NCBI RefSeq assembly: GCF_002163625.1
Contig: NZ_CP020892.1
Span: forward strand, 1,054,001-1,118,000
Length of the DNA stretch: 64,000 bases
Direction: 5' to 3'
From: Pseudomonas sp. M30-35
Lineage (GTDB): Bacteria > Pseudomonadota > Gammaproteobacteria > Pseudomonadales > Pseudomonadaceae
The position numbers and the translations under genes were made by a program. Of this stretch, positions 11,021 to 20,124 are shown piece after piece (the first letter of the stretch is position 1; each line of letters opens with the position of its first letter). The notes under the pieces were generated by a model, which was not told the origin of the DNA, ran no database searches, and saw only the letters and a list, made by a program, of their open reading frames with translations.

Positions 11021-11290
11021 ATGGCACTCAGCGTTGAAGAAAAAGCCCAAATCGTAAACGACTACAAGCAAGCTGAAACTGATACTGGTAGCCCAGAAGT
11101 GCAAGTTGCACTGCTGTCTGCCAACATCAACAAGCTGCAAGGCCACTTCAAGGCCAACGGTAAAGACCACCACTCGCGTCGTGGCCTGATCCGTATGGTT
11201 AACCAGCGTCGTAAGCTGCTGGATTACCTGAAGGGTAAAGATGTTAGCCGTTACAGCGCCCTGATCGGTCGCCTGGGTCTGCGTCGCTAA
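11021..11290 (+). CDS. rpsO: 30S ribosomal protein S15
   Basis: Primary 16S rRNA-binding protein organising the central domain of the 30S subunit. It has 89 residues with the classic motifs [11 protein letters not shown][12 protein letters not shown] and D-Y-L-K-G-K-D, and ends G-L-R-R. Strong SD GAGAGGAAG. A terminator follows before pnp. Confidence 0.98.
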   Translation: MALSVEEKAQIVNDYKQAETDTGSPEVQVALLSANINKLQGHFKANGKDHHSRRGLIRMVNQRRKLLDYLKGKDVSRYSALIGRLGLRR

Positions 11291-11317
11291 GCGATGCTTG
11301 CGCGTAGCTGAATGCTG

Positions 11318-11352
11318 AAGCTGGAAGTGGGTTTATCCCACTTCCAGCTTTT
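11318..11352 (+). terminator. Rho-independent terminator after rpsO
   Basis: Perfect 14-bp stem (11318-11331 with 11337-11350, loop TTTAT) running into TTTT. It separates rpsO from pnp; the 206 bases between terminator and pnp start form the pnp leader, the usual place for RNase III/PNPase autoregulation. Confidence 0.85.
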
Positions 11353-11558
11353 GTGTTTCAGCTACATGCATTTTGGACAGTCTCGGGCCGATTCCCGCAA
11401 CTGCCCACGAATTGTTTTACCCCTGTTACACAGGTAGAAAATTAGGAATCCTCGGAAAAGCTAGTGAGCGCAGGCAGGACATCTCAACGCCAAGCGCAGC
11501 CATTTTTCGCAGAGTTCCCGCAAGTTTCCCCCAAGGCAATATAGAGAAGGAAAACACC

Positions 11559-13664
11559 GTGAACCCGGTAATTAAGAAGTTTCAATTCGGTCAATCGACC
11601 GTAACCCTCGAGACTGGCCGTATCGCCCGTCAGGCCTCTGGCTCCGTGCTGGTCACCGTTGACGACGACGTTGCTGTTCTGGTTGCTGTAACCGGCGCCA
11701 AAACCGCTGACCCGAGCAAAGGTTTTTTCCCGCTGTCCGTGCACTACCAGGAAAAAACCTACGCAGCCGGTAAAATCCCTGGTGGTTTCTTCAAGCGTGA
11801 AGCACGTCCTTCCGAGAAAGAAACCCTGACTTCGCGTCTGATCGACCGTCCGATCCGTCCGTTGTTTCCAGAAGGTTTCCAAAACGAAGTGCAGGTTATC
11901 TGCACCGTTATCTCCACCAGCAAGAAGACTGATCCGGACGTCGCTGCGATGATCGGTACTTCGGCTGCTTTGGCTATTTCGGGTATCCCGTTCAATGGCC
12001 CAATCGGTGCTGCGCGCGTAGCTTTCCACCCGGAAACAGGCTACCTGCTGAACCCGAACTACGAACAGCTCAAGGCTTCGAGCCTGGACATGGTCGTAGC
12101 CGGCACCAAAGACGCCGTATTGATGGTTGAATCGGAAGCCAAAGAGCTGACCGAAGACCAGATGCTGGGCGCAGTATTGTTCGCCCACGACGAATTCCAG
12201 GTTGTAATCGACGCTGTTGCCGAATTGGCAGCCGAAGCCGCCAAGCCGACTTGGGACTGGCAGCCAAAGGCTGAGAACACTGCACTGCTTAACGCTATTC
12301 GTGGCGAATTTGGCGATGCAATCTCTCAGGCTTATACCATCACCGTTAAGCACGAGCGCTATGCGCGTTTGGGCGAGTTGCGCAATGAGGTCGTTGCCAA
12401 GTTCTCCGGTGAAGAAGGTCAGCCTACTGCTGGTGAAGTCAAAGAAGTATTTGGTGAGATCGAATACCGCACCGTGCGCGAGAACATCGTAAATGGTCAG
12501 CCGCGTATCGACGGTCGTGACACTCGCACTGTACGTGGCCTGAACATCGAAGTCGGCGTTCTGGACAAAACCCACGGTTCGGCGTTGTTCACCCGTGGCG
12601 AAACTCAGGCGTTGGTTGTTGCCACTCTGGGCACCGCACGTGATGCACAGCTGCTCGATACCCTTGAAGGCGAGCGTAAAGACCCGTTCATGCTGCACTA
12701 CAACTTCCCACCGTACTCGGTTGGTGAGTGTGGTCGTATGGGCGCCACTGGTCGCCGCGAGATCGGTCACGGCCGTTTGGCTCGTCGCTCTATCGCTGCC
12801 ATGCTGCCAAGCGCTGATGAGTTCCCGTACACCATTCGTGTGGTATCGGAAATCACTGAATCCAACGGTTCCAGCTCCATGGCTTCGGTCTGCGGTGCAT
12901 CCTTGGCACTGATGGACGCTGGTGTACCGATGAAGGCTCCAGTTGCTGGTATCGCCATGGGTCTGGTTAAAGAAGGCGAGAAATTCGCAGTTCTGACCGA
13001 CATCCTGGGTGACGAAGATCACCTTGGCGACATGGACTTCAAAGTAGCGGGTACCGATAAAGGTGTTACCGCGCTGCAGATGGACATCAAGATCCAGGGC
13101 ATCACCGAAGAAATCATGGAAATCGCTCTGGGCCAAGCCCTGGAAGCGCGCCTGAACATTCTCGGCCAGATGAACCAGGTTATTGCCCAGTCGCGTACAG
13201 AGTTGTCGGCTAACGCCCCAACCATGATCGCGATGAAGATCGATCAGGACAAGATCCGTGATGTGATCGGTAAAGGTGGCGCGACTATCCGTGCGATCTG
13301 TGAAGAAACCAAAGCTTCGATCGATATCGAAGACGACGGTTCGATCAAGATCTTTGGCGAAACCAAAGACGCAGCTGAAGCCGCTAGGCAGCGCGTTCTG
13401 GGCATCACTGCTGAAGCTGAAATCGGCAAGATCTATGTCGGTAAGGTTGAGCGCATTGTTGACTTCGGCGCCTTCGTAAACATCCTGCCGGGCAAAGACG
13501 GTCTGGTGCACATCTCGATGTTGAGCGATGCTCGTGTTGAGAAAGTCACCGACATTCTTAAAGAAGGTGAGGAAGTTGAAGTGTTGGTACTGGACGTGGA
13601 CAACCGCGGCCGTATCAAGCTGTCGATCAAAGACGTTGCTGCTGCTAAAGCATCAGGCGTTTAA
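11559..13664 (+). CDS. pnp: Polyribonucleotide nucleotidyltransferase (PNPase)
   Basis: Phosphorolytic 3'-5' exoribonuclease and degradosome component. The GTG at 11559 ([11 protein letters not shown]) is used because it gives the usual 701 residues and follows GAGAAGGAAA. Domains: first RNase PH domain (about 1-145), helical linker, second RNase PH domain (about 305-540, with [14 protein letters not shown] near 488), KH (about 550-610, I-G-K-G-G-A-T-I) and S1 (about 620-690). An in-frame open stretch from 11373 is leader sequence rather than coding. Confidence 0.97.
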   Translation: MNPVIKKFQFGQSTVTLETGRIARQASGSVLVTVDDDVAVLVAVTGAKTADPSKGFFPLSVHYQEKTYAAGKIPGGFFKREARPSEKETLTSRLIDRPIRPLFPEGFQNEVQVICTVISTSKKTDPDVAAMIGTSAALAISGIPFNGPIGAARVAFHPETGYLLNPNYEQLKASSLDMVVAGTKDAVLMVESEAKELTEDQMLGAVLFAHDEFQVVIDAVAELAAEAAKPTWDWQPKAENTALLNAIRGEFGDAISQAYTITVKHERYARLGELRNEVVAKFSGEEGQPTAGEVKEVFGEIEYRTVRENIVNGQPRIDGRDTRTVRGLNIEVGVLDKTHGSALFTRGETQALVVATLGTARDAQLLDTLEGERKDPFMLHYNFPPYSVGECGRMGATGRREIGHGRLARRSIAAMLPSADEFPYTIRVVSEITESNGSSSMASVCGASLALMDAGVPMKAPVAGIAMGLVKEGEKFAVLTDILGDEDHLGDMDFKVAGTDKGVTALQMDIKIQGITEEIMEIALGQALEARLNILGQMNQVIAQSRTELSANAPTMIAMKIDQDKIRDVIGKGGATIRAICEETKASIDIEDDGSIKIFGETKDAAEAARQRVLGITAEAEIGKIYVGKVERIVDFGAFVNILPGKDGLVHISMLSDARVEKVTDILKEGEEVEVLVLDVDNRGRIKLSIKDVAAAKASGV

Positions 13665-13687
13665 TCGCGAGCAGTCTGTAGTGTAGA

Positions 13688-13714
13688 AAAGGGCCCCTTG
13701 CGGGCCCTTTTTTT
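13688..13714 (+). terminator. Rho-independent terminator after pnp
   Basis: Nine-base stem AAAGGGCCC/GGGCCCTTT (13688-13696 with 13702-13710) with seven T. It ends the large translation/RNA operon. Confidence 0.9.
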
Positions 13715-13760
13715 GCCTGTGACAGGCGCGTTTTCAACCGTGTCGGGAGAAAACGGCTGA

Positions 13761-14436
13761 TCAGCATTGAATGCCAAATTTTTTGCTCAGCTTGCTGGCC
13801 CCTTTAGGGGTTAAGGTGAGCGCTCTGGAATCGAGATGACGACTCATCCAGCCTTGTTTAAGCATCAAGTTAAGTAGTGCTGCTCCCAGTGCACCGCCGA
13901 GGTGGGGAGAACGTTCGCTCCAATCCATGCAGGGATAGGCCAAACGTCTGCGTTGGCTTAATGCGCTATCTACATCAAGCCCCATTTGGGCAAAGCTGTC
14001 TGCACCTTGTTCACTCAGGCAGTAGTCGTTGCCCTGTAAGTAAATCCAACCCTCCTGAAGCAATGCATCATGCAGCCCGACTGCAATTTCGCCGGCGCAA
14101 TGGTCATAACAGGTTCGCGCATGCCTCAAGGCTGACGGTGTGCTGGGTTTGAATGTCATTGCCCGGCGATCCGTGATCGACAGCAACGCCTCTAACGCTT
14201 CGGCTACTTGGGCATTGCTCAGCCGGTAATAACGATAACGACCCTGAACATGCATCTCGACCAAGCCTTGCTCACGAAGTCGCGAAAAGTGAGCGCTTGC
14301 GGTGGAGGCGCTTACATCGGCCAGTGCGGCCAGTTCAGTTGCCGTCGAGCAGCGCGCACAGCATTCTTGAGCGTGCAGGATCAGCAATTGCACCTGCCAC
14401 CGCTGCCAGAGAAAGATCCGCAGATTCAACATCCAT
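13761..14436 (-). pseudogene. ArsR-family regulator, frameshifted near the N-terminus
   Basis: Winged-helix repressor of the ArsR/SmtB type, divergent from the MFS gene. The expected N-terminus is read from the ATG at 14436 (M-D-V-E-S-A-D-L-S-L-A-A-V, then A-D-P-A-R-S-R-M-L-C-A-L-L-D-G) but meets TGA at 14335. The rest (T-A-T-E-L-A-A-L-A-D-V-S-A-S-T-A-S-A-H-F, then C-Y-D-H, D-W-S-E-R, H-L-G-G-A-L-G-A-A-L) continues to 13761 in another frame. The join lies at 14338-14346. Family members have about three extra residues there, so a deletion of about 14 bases, possibly between ACGGC repeats, would explain the shift (inference). The alternative reading, one continuous frame from 14519, gives an N-terminus unlike the family. 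A sequencing error is also possible. Confidence 0.7.
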
Positions 14437-14449
14437 AGTTCAGTTTTTC

Positions 14450-14484
14450 CCGAAGTGTCCATGTGCGAAATCATCATACTTCGG
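14450..14484. promoter_or_regulatory. Candidate operator between the ArsR-type gene and the MFS gene
   Basis: Inverted repeat CCGAAGT (14450-14456) / ACTTCGG (14478-14484), extended to 8 of 10 matching bases, inside the 73-bp divergent intergenic region. Arm centres are 28 bp apart. ArsR-type repressors usually bind such dyads over the promoter. The assignment rests on position and symmetry only. Confidence 0.4.
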
Positions 14485-14509
14485 TAAAAGCACTGGAAGG
14501 AATACGTTG

Positions 14510-15787
14510 ATGGGCGCATCGAGTTTTTTTGGTAAAAAGGTAGTGGCTGCGACTTTTTTGATGGCGGTCTTCGGCTGGGGTATTGGTTTTTATGGCCCGC
14601 CGATATTTATGTATGCCGTGATGCAGAAGACCGGCTGGTCTTTGGCACTGTGTTCGGCAGCGGTGACTGTGCACTTTCTGGCTGGCACCTTGATCGTCGT
14701 GAAACTGCCTGTTTTGTATAAGCGTGCAGGCATTCCCCTAACGACACTTCTCGGGGCGACGACCCTTGCTTTCGGTGTATATGGGTGGTCGATAGTCAGC
14801 CAGCCGTATCAGTTATTCATAGCCGCAACCCTCAGTGGGTTTGGTTGGGTCACGATGGGCGCCGCAGCGGTCAATGCAGTCATCGCTCCCTGGTTCATCA
14901 GCAAGCGCCCAGGCGCCTTGGCTATGGCCTACAACGGCGCGAGTATCGGTGGTGTCATCTTTTCATCTGTTTGGGTCTATCTGATTGGCCGGGTTGGGTT
15001 TTCATACGCCTCCATTGGGGTAGGGGCTCTGTCGGTAACAGTTATCGCTATGCTTTGCTTCTACGTTTTCAGGATTCGGCCCGGACAGATCGGCCAATAC
15101 CCCGATGGCGAATCTCACGAGCCAATTGAGCAGACGCAAGCACCCAGCACTTCAGCGATATCACTATGGCGTAATAGGCAATTCCTCACGTTGACGGTGG
15201 CAATGTCTCTCGGCCTGTTCGCTCAGATTGGACTGATTAGCCAGCTGTTCTTGCTGTTGGTGGGGCACGTCGCGGAACAAGAGGCTGGGCTGGCAATGGG
15301 GCTGGCAACGGCAAGCGCAATAGTGGGCAGGTTTTTGTCCGGCTGGCTGATATCACCCAGCACCAATCGCCGTACGGTCGCCGGCATAAGCTATGGTTGC
15401 CAGTTTGCAGGGTGCCTGACCTTGATGGGCATCAGCACTTTCCCTGAGCTGCTTTGGATCGGCATGATCCTTTTTGGCATGGGGATTGGTAACGCAACTT
15501 CCCTGCCGCCACTTATCGCTCAATCAGAATTTCCCCGCCAGCAAACTCAGCGCGTAGTGACGCTGATCGTTGCAACAGCACAGGGTTGCTACGCGTTTGC
15601 TCCGGTATTTTTTGGCGCGGCCAAATCACTGTTTACAGGGGCGACGGGGGAGTTATTCATATTGGCTTTGGCTGGATGTATTCAAGTTCTTGCAATACTC
15701 GCCCTTTTTGTTGGGAGCAAAGGCTCAGAGCAATCAGGGGTAATGCTCAAGTCGTCAGGCAATGATGGGCCAAGCCCAAATATCTAG
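14510..15787 (+). CDS. MFS transporter
   Basis: Twelve-helix major facilitator of 425 residues. The ATG at 14510 (M-G-A-S-S-F-F-G-K-K) follows GGAAGG by eight bases; an open frame extending upstream to 14297 runs over the divergent regulator and is not used. The first half ends in the central loop (about residues 190-215) and the second half begins S-L-W-R-N-R-Q-F-L. Features such as F-G-W-G-I-G-F-Y-G-P and M-A-Y-N-G-A-S-I-G-G resemble monocarboxylate-type MFS members. The substrate cannot be told. The divergent ArsR-type gene suggests repression by it, now possibly lost because that gene is frameshifted. Confidence 0.85.
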   Translation: MGASSFFGKKVVAATFLMAVFGWGIGFYGPPIFMYAVMQKTGWSLALCSAAVTVHFLAGTLIVVKLPVLYKRAGIPLTTLLGATTLAFGVYGWSIVSQPYQLFIAATLSGFGWVTMGAAAVNAVIAPWFISKRPGALAMAYNGASIGGVIFSSVWVYLIGRVGFSYASIGVGALSVTVIAMLCFYVFRIRPGQIGQYPDGESHEPIEQTQAPSTSAISLWRNRQFLTLTVAMSLGLFAQIGLISQLFLLLVGHVAEQEAGLAMGLATASAIVGRFLSGWLISPSTNRRTVAGISYGCQFAGCLTLMGISTFPELLWIGMILFGMGIGNATSLPPLIAQSEFPRQQTQRVVTLIVATAQGCYAFAPVFFGAAKSLFTGATGELFILALAGCIQVLAILALFVGSKGSEQSGVMLKSSGNDGPSPNI

Positions 15788-15898
15788 CGTGACGCGCTGC
15801 ATGGCCTTGGAGTTTTCTAGGTGCAGATAATGCCCGCTGGCATTACGCTATCGCACTGGATAGCTAAGTACATATTGAGCACTCAGGAAAAACCACTT

Positions 15899-17317
15899 AT
15901 GGACAAGACCGCTTGCCGCTATCACCCCGAGCAGCCTTCAACCTGGCTGTGCCGCTCGTGTGAGCGGAGCTACGGTGATTGTTGTATTCCCCTGAACATG
16001 GATGCGCCGGATGACGCGCCGCGTTGTCCCATGTGCAGTGGCCAGCTGGAGTTTTTGGGTGCGGCTAATACTGCGCAGCCGTTTTGGCAGCGCTTGCCAA
16101 CATTTTTCCTCTACGCCTTGCAGTCTGGGCCGCTGGCATTCGCCGCGCTGCTGGCCGTTGCCAGTATCTTCATGCCGCGTTCAATTATCTTGTGGGTGAT
16201 TCTGTTCAGTATTGCCACTAAGTATTTTCACAGCGTAATTGAGTCGAATAGCCTTGCGATAAAGGCAGCGCCAAGTTTGAGAAGCGCTTTTAGTGGCGAA
16301 GGCTTCAGCCTGTTTTTCAAGCAGCTTGCCGTGTTCCTGATCGCCTTTGCGGCGTTGTGGCTGGCGGCGGACTTCAACAGTGAAGCGCTTTATTGGTGTG
16401 TGAACATCGGACTGTTGCTGGTTATGCCCGCAAGCATTATCCGCTTGGCGTTGGATAAAGACTTGTCCTCGGCATTGAGCCCGGAACAAGTCTGGCAGGT
16501 CATTGCCGCAATGGGCTGGCGCTATCTGATTCTCTGCGCGTTCCTGTTTATCCTCTGGCAGTCGCCGGGTTGGGTTACTTATATGCTGTCTCATGGCTTG
16601 CCACGGGTGATTCTGTTACCGGTGATGGCCTTTGCATTCGCCTATTTCGGCGTGGTGATGTGCGCGATGATGGGCTATGCCGTATTCCAGTACCAAGGGG
16701 CGCTGGGTTATGTGATTGTTGATGAAGATAGCCATGCCGCGTTCCCTGCTGAGGAGTATCTGCGGCGTAAAGCCTTAGCTGAAACTGAGATTCGGCTCAA
16801 AGAAGGGCAGAGTGCTAATGCTCTGGAGACGCTGACCGCTGCACTGGAAAAGAATCCTGATGACCTCAAGCTCAATGAGCGCTTTCACCAGTTGCTATTC
16901 AACCTTAATGCCGCTGATCGCTGCTTGCGCCATATAGCGCATTACTTACCGCTAACGGCCAGGCTTAATCCGGCGCTTGGCGCCACCGCGTTGCTCAATG
17001 CGCGCAGGCTTAAGGCTGATTATCTGCCCTCAGAGCCTGAGGTGTGTGAACGTATTGCGGAGGCGTTGAGTAAGCGTCATAAAAATCGTGAGGCCTTGAG
17101 TCTATTGCGTAATTTGCATCAACGCGCGCCGGATTACCCACATATCCCGCGTGCATACCTGTTGGCTGCTCGTGTCTTTGCTGAGGGACTTGGGCAAGTT
17201 GAGCAAGCGCAAAAATTATTGCAGTTCGTTCGTGTGCGCTATCCACAATCACCATTGCTGGCTGAGGTGGTAAATCTCGAGGCGACGCTAGCCAAATTAT
17301 CGAGCATGCCGGGTTGA
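15899..17317 (+). CDS. Membrane protein with N-terminal B-box-like zinc finger and C-terminal TPR region
   Basis: I do not recognise a named gene. The start at 15899 (M-D-K-T-A-C-R-Y-H-P) follows CAGGAAAA; an earlier in-frame ATG at 15821 lacks a good SD. In order: a Cys/His cluster at about 5-55 (C-x2-H, C-x2-C, C-C, then C-P-M-C), resembling a B-box or treble-clef zinc site; four to six hydrophobic segments at about 75-285; and a soluble tail from about 300 with tetratricopeptide-like helices (A-L-E-T-L-T-A-A-L-E-K-N-P-D-D and R-E-A-L-S-L-L-R-N-L-H-Q-R-A-P-D-Y-P). This suggests an inner-membrane scaffold protein. Partners are unknown. Confidence 0.75.
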   Translation: MDKTACRYHPEQPSTWLCRSCERSYGDCCIPLNMDAPDDAPRCPMCSGQLEFLGAANTAQPFWQRLPTFFLYALQSGPLAFAALLAVASIFMPRSIILWVILFSIATKYFHSVIESNSLAIKAAPSLRSAFSGEGFSLFFKQLAVFLIAFAALWLAADFNSEALYWCVNIGLLLVMPASIIRLALDKDLSSALSPEQVWQVIAAMGWRYLILCAFLFILWQSPGWVTYMLSHGLPRVILLPVMAFAFAYFGVVMCAMMGYAVFQYQGALGYVIVDEDSHAAFPAEEYLRRKALAETEIRLKEGQSANALETLTAALEKNPDDLKLNERFHQLLFNLNAADRCLRHIAHYLPLTARLNPALGATALLNARRLKADYLPSEPEVCERIAEALSKRHKNREALSLLRNLHQRAPDYPHIPRAYLLAARVFAEGLGQVEQAQKLLQFVRVRYPQSPLLAEVVNLEATLAKLSSMPG

Positions 17318-17522
17318 GCTGAAGGTATCGTGCAATATGCCCGGTAGATTTTGATCGAACATGCGCATTGCACGAAAACTGAAAACTGGCAGTTTATGTA
17401 AGTGTATGATTTATATGAATTTATTTGTATTTTATAAGTTGGCACAGGGCCTGCAATAGTACTGGTGACGCTGCAGCTAGGATCTGGCATGCAGAATAAT
17501 CAAATGTACAGGAGCGATACCC

Positions 17523-17894
17523 ATGAAAATGCCAATTAATAAGTTCGCCTTTGCCGCTATCACCGCGACCGCCCTGAGCTTGCCGCTGGCGGGTACCGCA
17601 TTTGCCGATACCTCAAGCACTCTGCAACAGCCAACCATGCTGGCCGCCAACGACACCATGGATCAAGCCGGTGAAGTTGTTACCGATACCTGGATCACCA
17701 GCAAAGTGAAGTCGACCTTCCTTGCTGATGACAGCCTAAGCGTTTTGGATATCAAGGTTGAGACCAACAAAGGTGTTGTGTCGCTGTCTGGTGTTGTTGC
17801 CACTGAAGCAGAGCGTGACTTGGCGGTAGCCAAGACCAAGGACGTCAACGGTGTTAAAGCCGTTTCGGCTGATGGCCTGAAAACAGCTGACTAA
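17523..17894 (+). CDS. Periplasmic BON-domain protein
   Basis: 123 residues with an N-terminal signal peptide (M-K-M-P-I-N-K-F-A-F-A-A-I then a hydrophobic run, cleavage likely after A-F-A at about 28). One BON domain covers about 55-120: W-I-T-S-K-V-K-S-T-F-L, then V-E-T-N-K-G-V-V-S-L-S-G-V-V and A-E-R-D-L-A-V-A-K-T. BON proteins of the OsmY type bind the envelope and are often stress-induced. SD AGGAG precedes the ATG. The CsbD gene next to it is also of a stress-induced family, suggesting shared regulation (inference). A palindrome follows the stop at about 17911-17934. Confidence 0.88.
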   Translation: MKMPINKFAFAAITATALSLPLAGTAFADTSSTLQQPTMLAANDTMDQAGEVVTDTWITSKVKSTFLADDSLSVLDIKVETNKGVVSLSGVVATEAERDLAVAKTKDVNGVKAVSADGLKTAD

Positions 17895-18027
17895 TACAGT
17901 TTGCTAAGTTTGCCAGGTGCAATTGCATCTGGCGTCTTCAACGCTACTTAATGTACGCAATTTAGAGACTTCTGAAAGCTGCAGGGATTGCAGCCGTGTT
18001 TTCAGCGGTCTCAAATAGGAGCACACC

Positions 18028-18225
18028 ATGAATTCTGATGTAATCAAAGGTAAGTGGGAGCAGCTCAATGGCCGCATCAAAGAGCGTTGGGGCAACCTGA
18101 CTGACGACGATTTAGATGTAGCTGAAGGTCACAGCGAATACCTCGCAGGGAAGCTGCAAGAGCGTTACGGCTGGACCAAGGAAAAAGCTCAGGATGAGCT
18201 ACGTGATTTCAGCGATAAGCTGTAA
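18028..18225 (+). CDS. CsbD family stress protein
   Basis: 65 residues, highly charged and soluble. It carries the CsbD signature: [22 protein letters not shown], then D-L-D-V-A-E-G, then Y-G-W-T-K-E-K-A. Homologues are abundant under general stress in many bacteria; their biochemical role is not established. SD AGGAG at about eight bases. A strong terminator follows. Confidence 0.93.
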   Translation: MNSDVIKGKWEQLNGRIKERWGNLTDDDLDVAEGHSEYLAGKLQERYGWTKEKAQDELRDFSDKL

Positions 18226-18240
18226 TCAGCGCAACAGTTT

Positions 18241-18272
18241 AAAAGGCCCGCAGCTAACTCTGCGGGCCTTTT
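18241..18272. terminator. Bidirectional terminator between csbD and the rhomboid gene
   Basis: Perfect 13-bp stem AAAAGGCCCGCAG/CTGCGGGCCTTTT (18241-18253 with 18260-18272). It has T-runs on both strands and so can serve both convergent genes. Confidence 0.88.
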
Positions 18273-18283
18273 GCATTTGAGTT

Positions 18284-19747
18284 TCAGTGGTTATTGAGGT
18301 GTTGCAGGTATATGCCGATTTGCGCAGTCTGCTCGCTATCCGGATAGGTGCGATTTAGAAACTGCGAGAGTTCGGCCACTGCTTTCAGGTCTTGCTGGCG
18401 ACCGAGCTGTTTCGCCAGTTGCAAGGTCATGGCCGGCAGCATCGGTGGACGTTGTTTGGTTTTGCAGAGCAAACGCCAGGAGGCGAGAGCAGAGGCGCCT
18501 TGATCGAGTCTCAGCAGCCGCTGTAATAGATGCAGTTGTACGTTTGGATGGCGGAGCAAAGATTGTTGCGCCGCCGTGCTGTCTGCCGCCAATCGCTTGA
18601 ACAGTAGCAGGCTCTGTGCTGAGTCGGGCAGCTTGAATAATTGCTTTAACACGGCGCTGAGCAGGGTTTTATCTTGGCGGTTGAGCGCCAGTGAATACAA
18701 CTTTTCCAACAACTCAGGACGGCTCGGGTAGCGCTCCAGCATGGCTAAGCCGCGGGTGCTGGCTTTTTCAAGTTCGAAGCTAGCAATTTGCTTGTCGAGG
18801 CCTGTTAGCTCACGTTTGAATTCGGCGTCTGGATCGGTTTTATTCAAATAGTCTTGATCGACGCTTAACCTGTTGCCGAGTTGAGCCAGGTAAATCGCTA
18901 CAAAACCGGCACCCAAACCACCCAGGTGCGCATAGTAGTTGGTGTTGTCATTGGCCATGAACAGTCCGTACAGCTCTTTGCCCATCCACACCGGTAAAAT
19001 CCATAGTGCTGGCGCACGAAAATAGCCAAACATCGGGCCTAGCCAGTAAAAGAAATTAATTCTACGCAGGCCGTAGAGCGCCAGATACATACCCATCAAA
19101 CCGGAAATTGCCCCCGAAGCGCCAACGCCAGTGATCCAGGCCGGGTCCATGACCCACCAGAGCAGATGAGAGGCGACGCCGCAGGTTAGATAAAGGCCAA
19201 GATAGAGCCAGCGGCCCAGCGCTATCTCCAGGGCAAAGCCGAAGATGAACAGAAAGAGCATGTTGCCTGCTAAATGGGCAAAGCTGCCGTGCAGGAACAT
19301 GGCGCCGAATAAGCCTTCAACGCTAAACCGTGCAGGGATAAAACCGAAGCGCATGCTGCTGATTTGGTCGCGCAGCTGCTCAACCTTGCTGCGCTGTGCT
19401 TGCCAATTGTTGTCGGCTAGATAATCCGAATTGTTGTGAATCGAGTTCTCAAACTGCAGGTCATACAGCACCATGCGCGCCATTTGGTTGCGGCGCACGT
19501 GCTCAAGCTGTGTGGTTGCGCTGGCTGTCAGCTCGTGCCGAGCGCTGAATGATTGAATAAATAGCGAGCGCTCCCGGCTGAGCAAACCCGCTTGCAGGTA
19601 GCTCTCGACTGCTTTCGCTTCGCGAGCGCTATCGCCACCTTGGTAACCGAAATAGATCAGCACGTTGAGGGCAATCAACAGCAGGGTCATGACTGGCGGT
19701 TTTTTCCAGTCAAGAGGGTGCTCAGCAGGAAGAATTAGCATCGACAA
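18284..19747 (-). CDS. Rhomboid-family intramembrane serine protease
   Basis: 487 residues. A first hydrophobic helix (about 19-36) is followed by a long hydrophilic loop, then a rhomboid core of membrane helices from about 140 to 300. The catalytic Ser is in G-A-S-G-A-I-S-G (about residue 213) and the catalytic His in Y-Y-A-H-L-G-G-L-G-A-G-F (about 272), with the conserved H-G-S-F-A-H-L-A-G-N-M in between the first core helices. The C-terminal 170 residues are soluble and helical, Leu/Gln/Ala-rich, TPR-like. Substrates are unknown. It converges with csbD over a shared terminator. Confidence 0.9.
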   Translation of the reverse strand: MSMLILPAEHPLDWKKPPVMTLLLIALNVLIYFGYQGGDSAREAKAVESYLQAGLLSRERSLFIQSFSARHELTASATTQLEHVRRNQMARMVLYDLQFENSIHNNSDYLADNNWQAQRSKVEQLRDQISSMRFGFIPARFSVEGLFGAMFLHGSFAHLAGNMLFLFIFGFALEIALGRWLYLGLYLTCGVASHLLWWVMDPAWITGVGASGAISGLMGMYLALYGLRRINFFYWLGPMFGYFRAPALWILPVWMGKELYGLFMANDNTNYYAHLGGLGAGFVAIYLAQLGNRLSVDQDYLNKTDPDAEFKRELTGLDKQIASFELEKASTRGLAMLERYPSRPELLEKLYSLALNRQDKTLLSAVLKQLFKLPDSAQSLLLFKRLAADSTAAQQSLLRHPNVQLHLLQRLLRLDQGASALASWRLLCKTKQRPPMLPAMTLQLAKQLGRQQDLKAVAELSQFLNRTYPDSEQTAQIGIYLQHLNNH

Positions 19748-19799
19748 CCGATCTGTGGTGGCATTTTGCCGAGGAGCCTAGCACTGGTGGTGCCTGGTG

Positions 19800-20099
19800 T
19801 CAGTTGCCGCGTTTACTGGTGACTCGTTTTAAGCGGTTGCCCTCAAAACGAATGAAATGATACATGCCACTGCGCGGCCCATAGGCCCATTCCTCAATCG
19901 CCACTTCATTGGTGTAGCCGAACGAGTCGACCGTTTGTTTATAGCCAAGAAAGTCGCGGCTGACAGGCTCGCCGCACTTGTCGAAGACCTCACTGGTCGA
20001 GTCGTCAGTGGTGACTAAAGCGCTGCCGCAGCGCAGGCTATCAGCCAAGGCGAGGCTGCTGAAGCTGAGTAATAGAGAGGCTGCCAACAATGACTTCAC
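19800..20099 (-). CDS. DUF2845 family secreted protein (copy 1)
   Basis: 99 residues. The GTG at 20099 (M-K-S-L-L-A-A-S-L-L-L-S) with upstream AGGA gives a clean signal peptide cleaved after A-L-A at about 19; the open frame continues upstream but overlaps the neighbouring gene. The mature part has the DUF2845 pattern: L-R-C-G-S-A-L-V-T-T, V-F-D-K-C-G-E-P, I-E-E-W-A-Y-G-P and F-E-G-N-R-L-K-R-V. Two conserved Cys may form a disulfide in the periplasm. It is paralogous to the gene just upstream. Function unknown. Confidence 0.82.
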   Translation of the reverse strand: MKSLLAASLLLSFSSLALADSLRCGSALVTTDDSTSEVFDKCGEPVSRDFLGYKQTVDSFGYTNEVAIEEWAYGPRSGMYHFIRFEGNRLKRVTSKRGN

Positions 20100-20124
20100 A
20101 TGCGTTCCTATTCTGACCACCAGG

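Noticed and set aside
14297-14509. N-terminal extension of the MFS transporter
   Set aside because: It overlaps the divergent regulator and the operator dyad; the ATG at 14510 has a good SD and begins a normal MFS N-terminus.
17911-17934. Terminator after the BON-domain gene
   Set aside because: The palindrome GCCAGGTGCA/TGCATCTGGC is clear but has no T-run and pairs as a near-continuous dyad; it may be a protein site instead, so no terminator is called.
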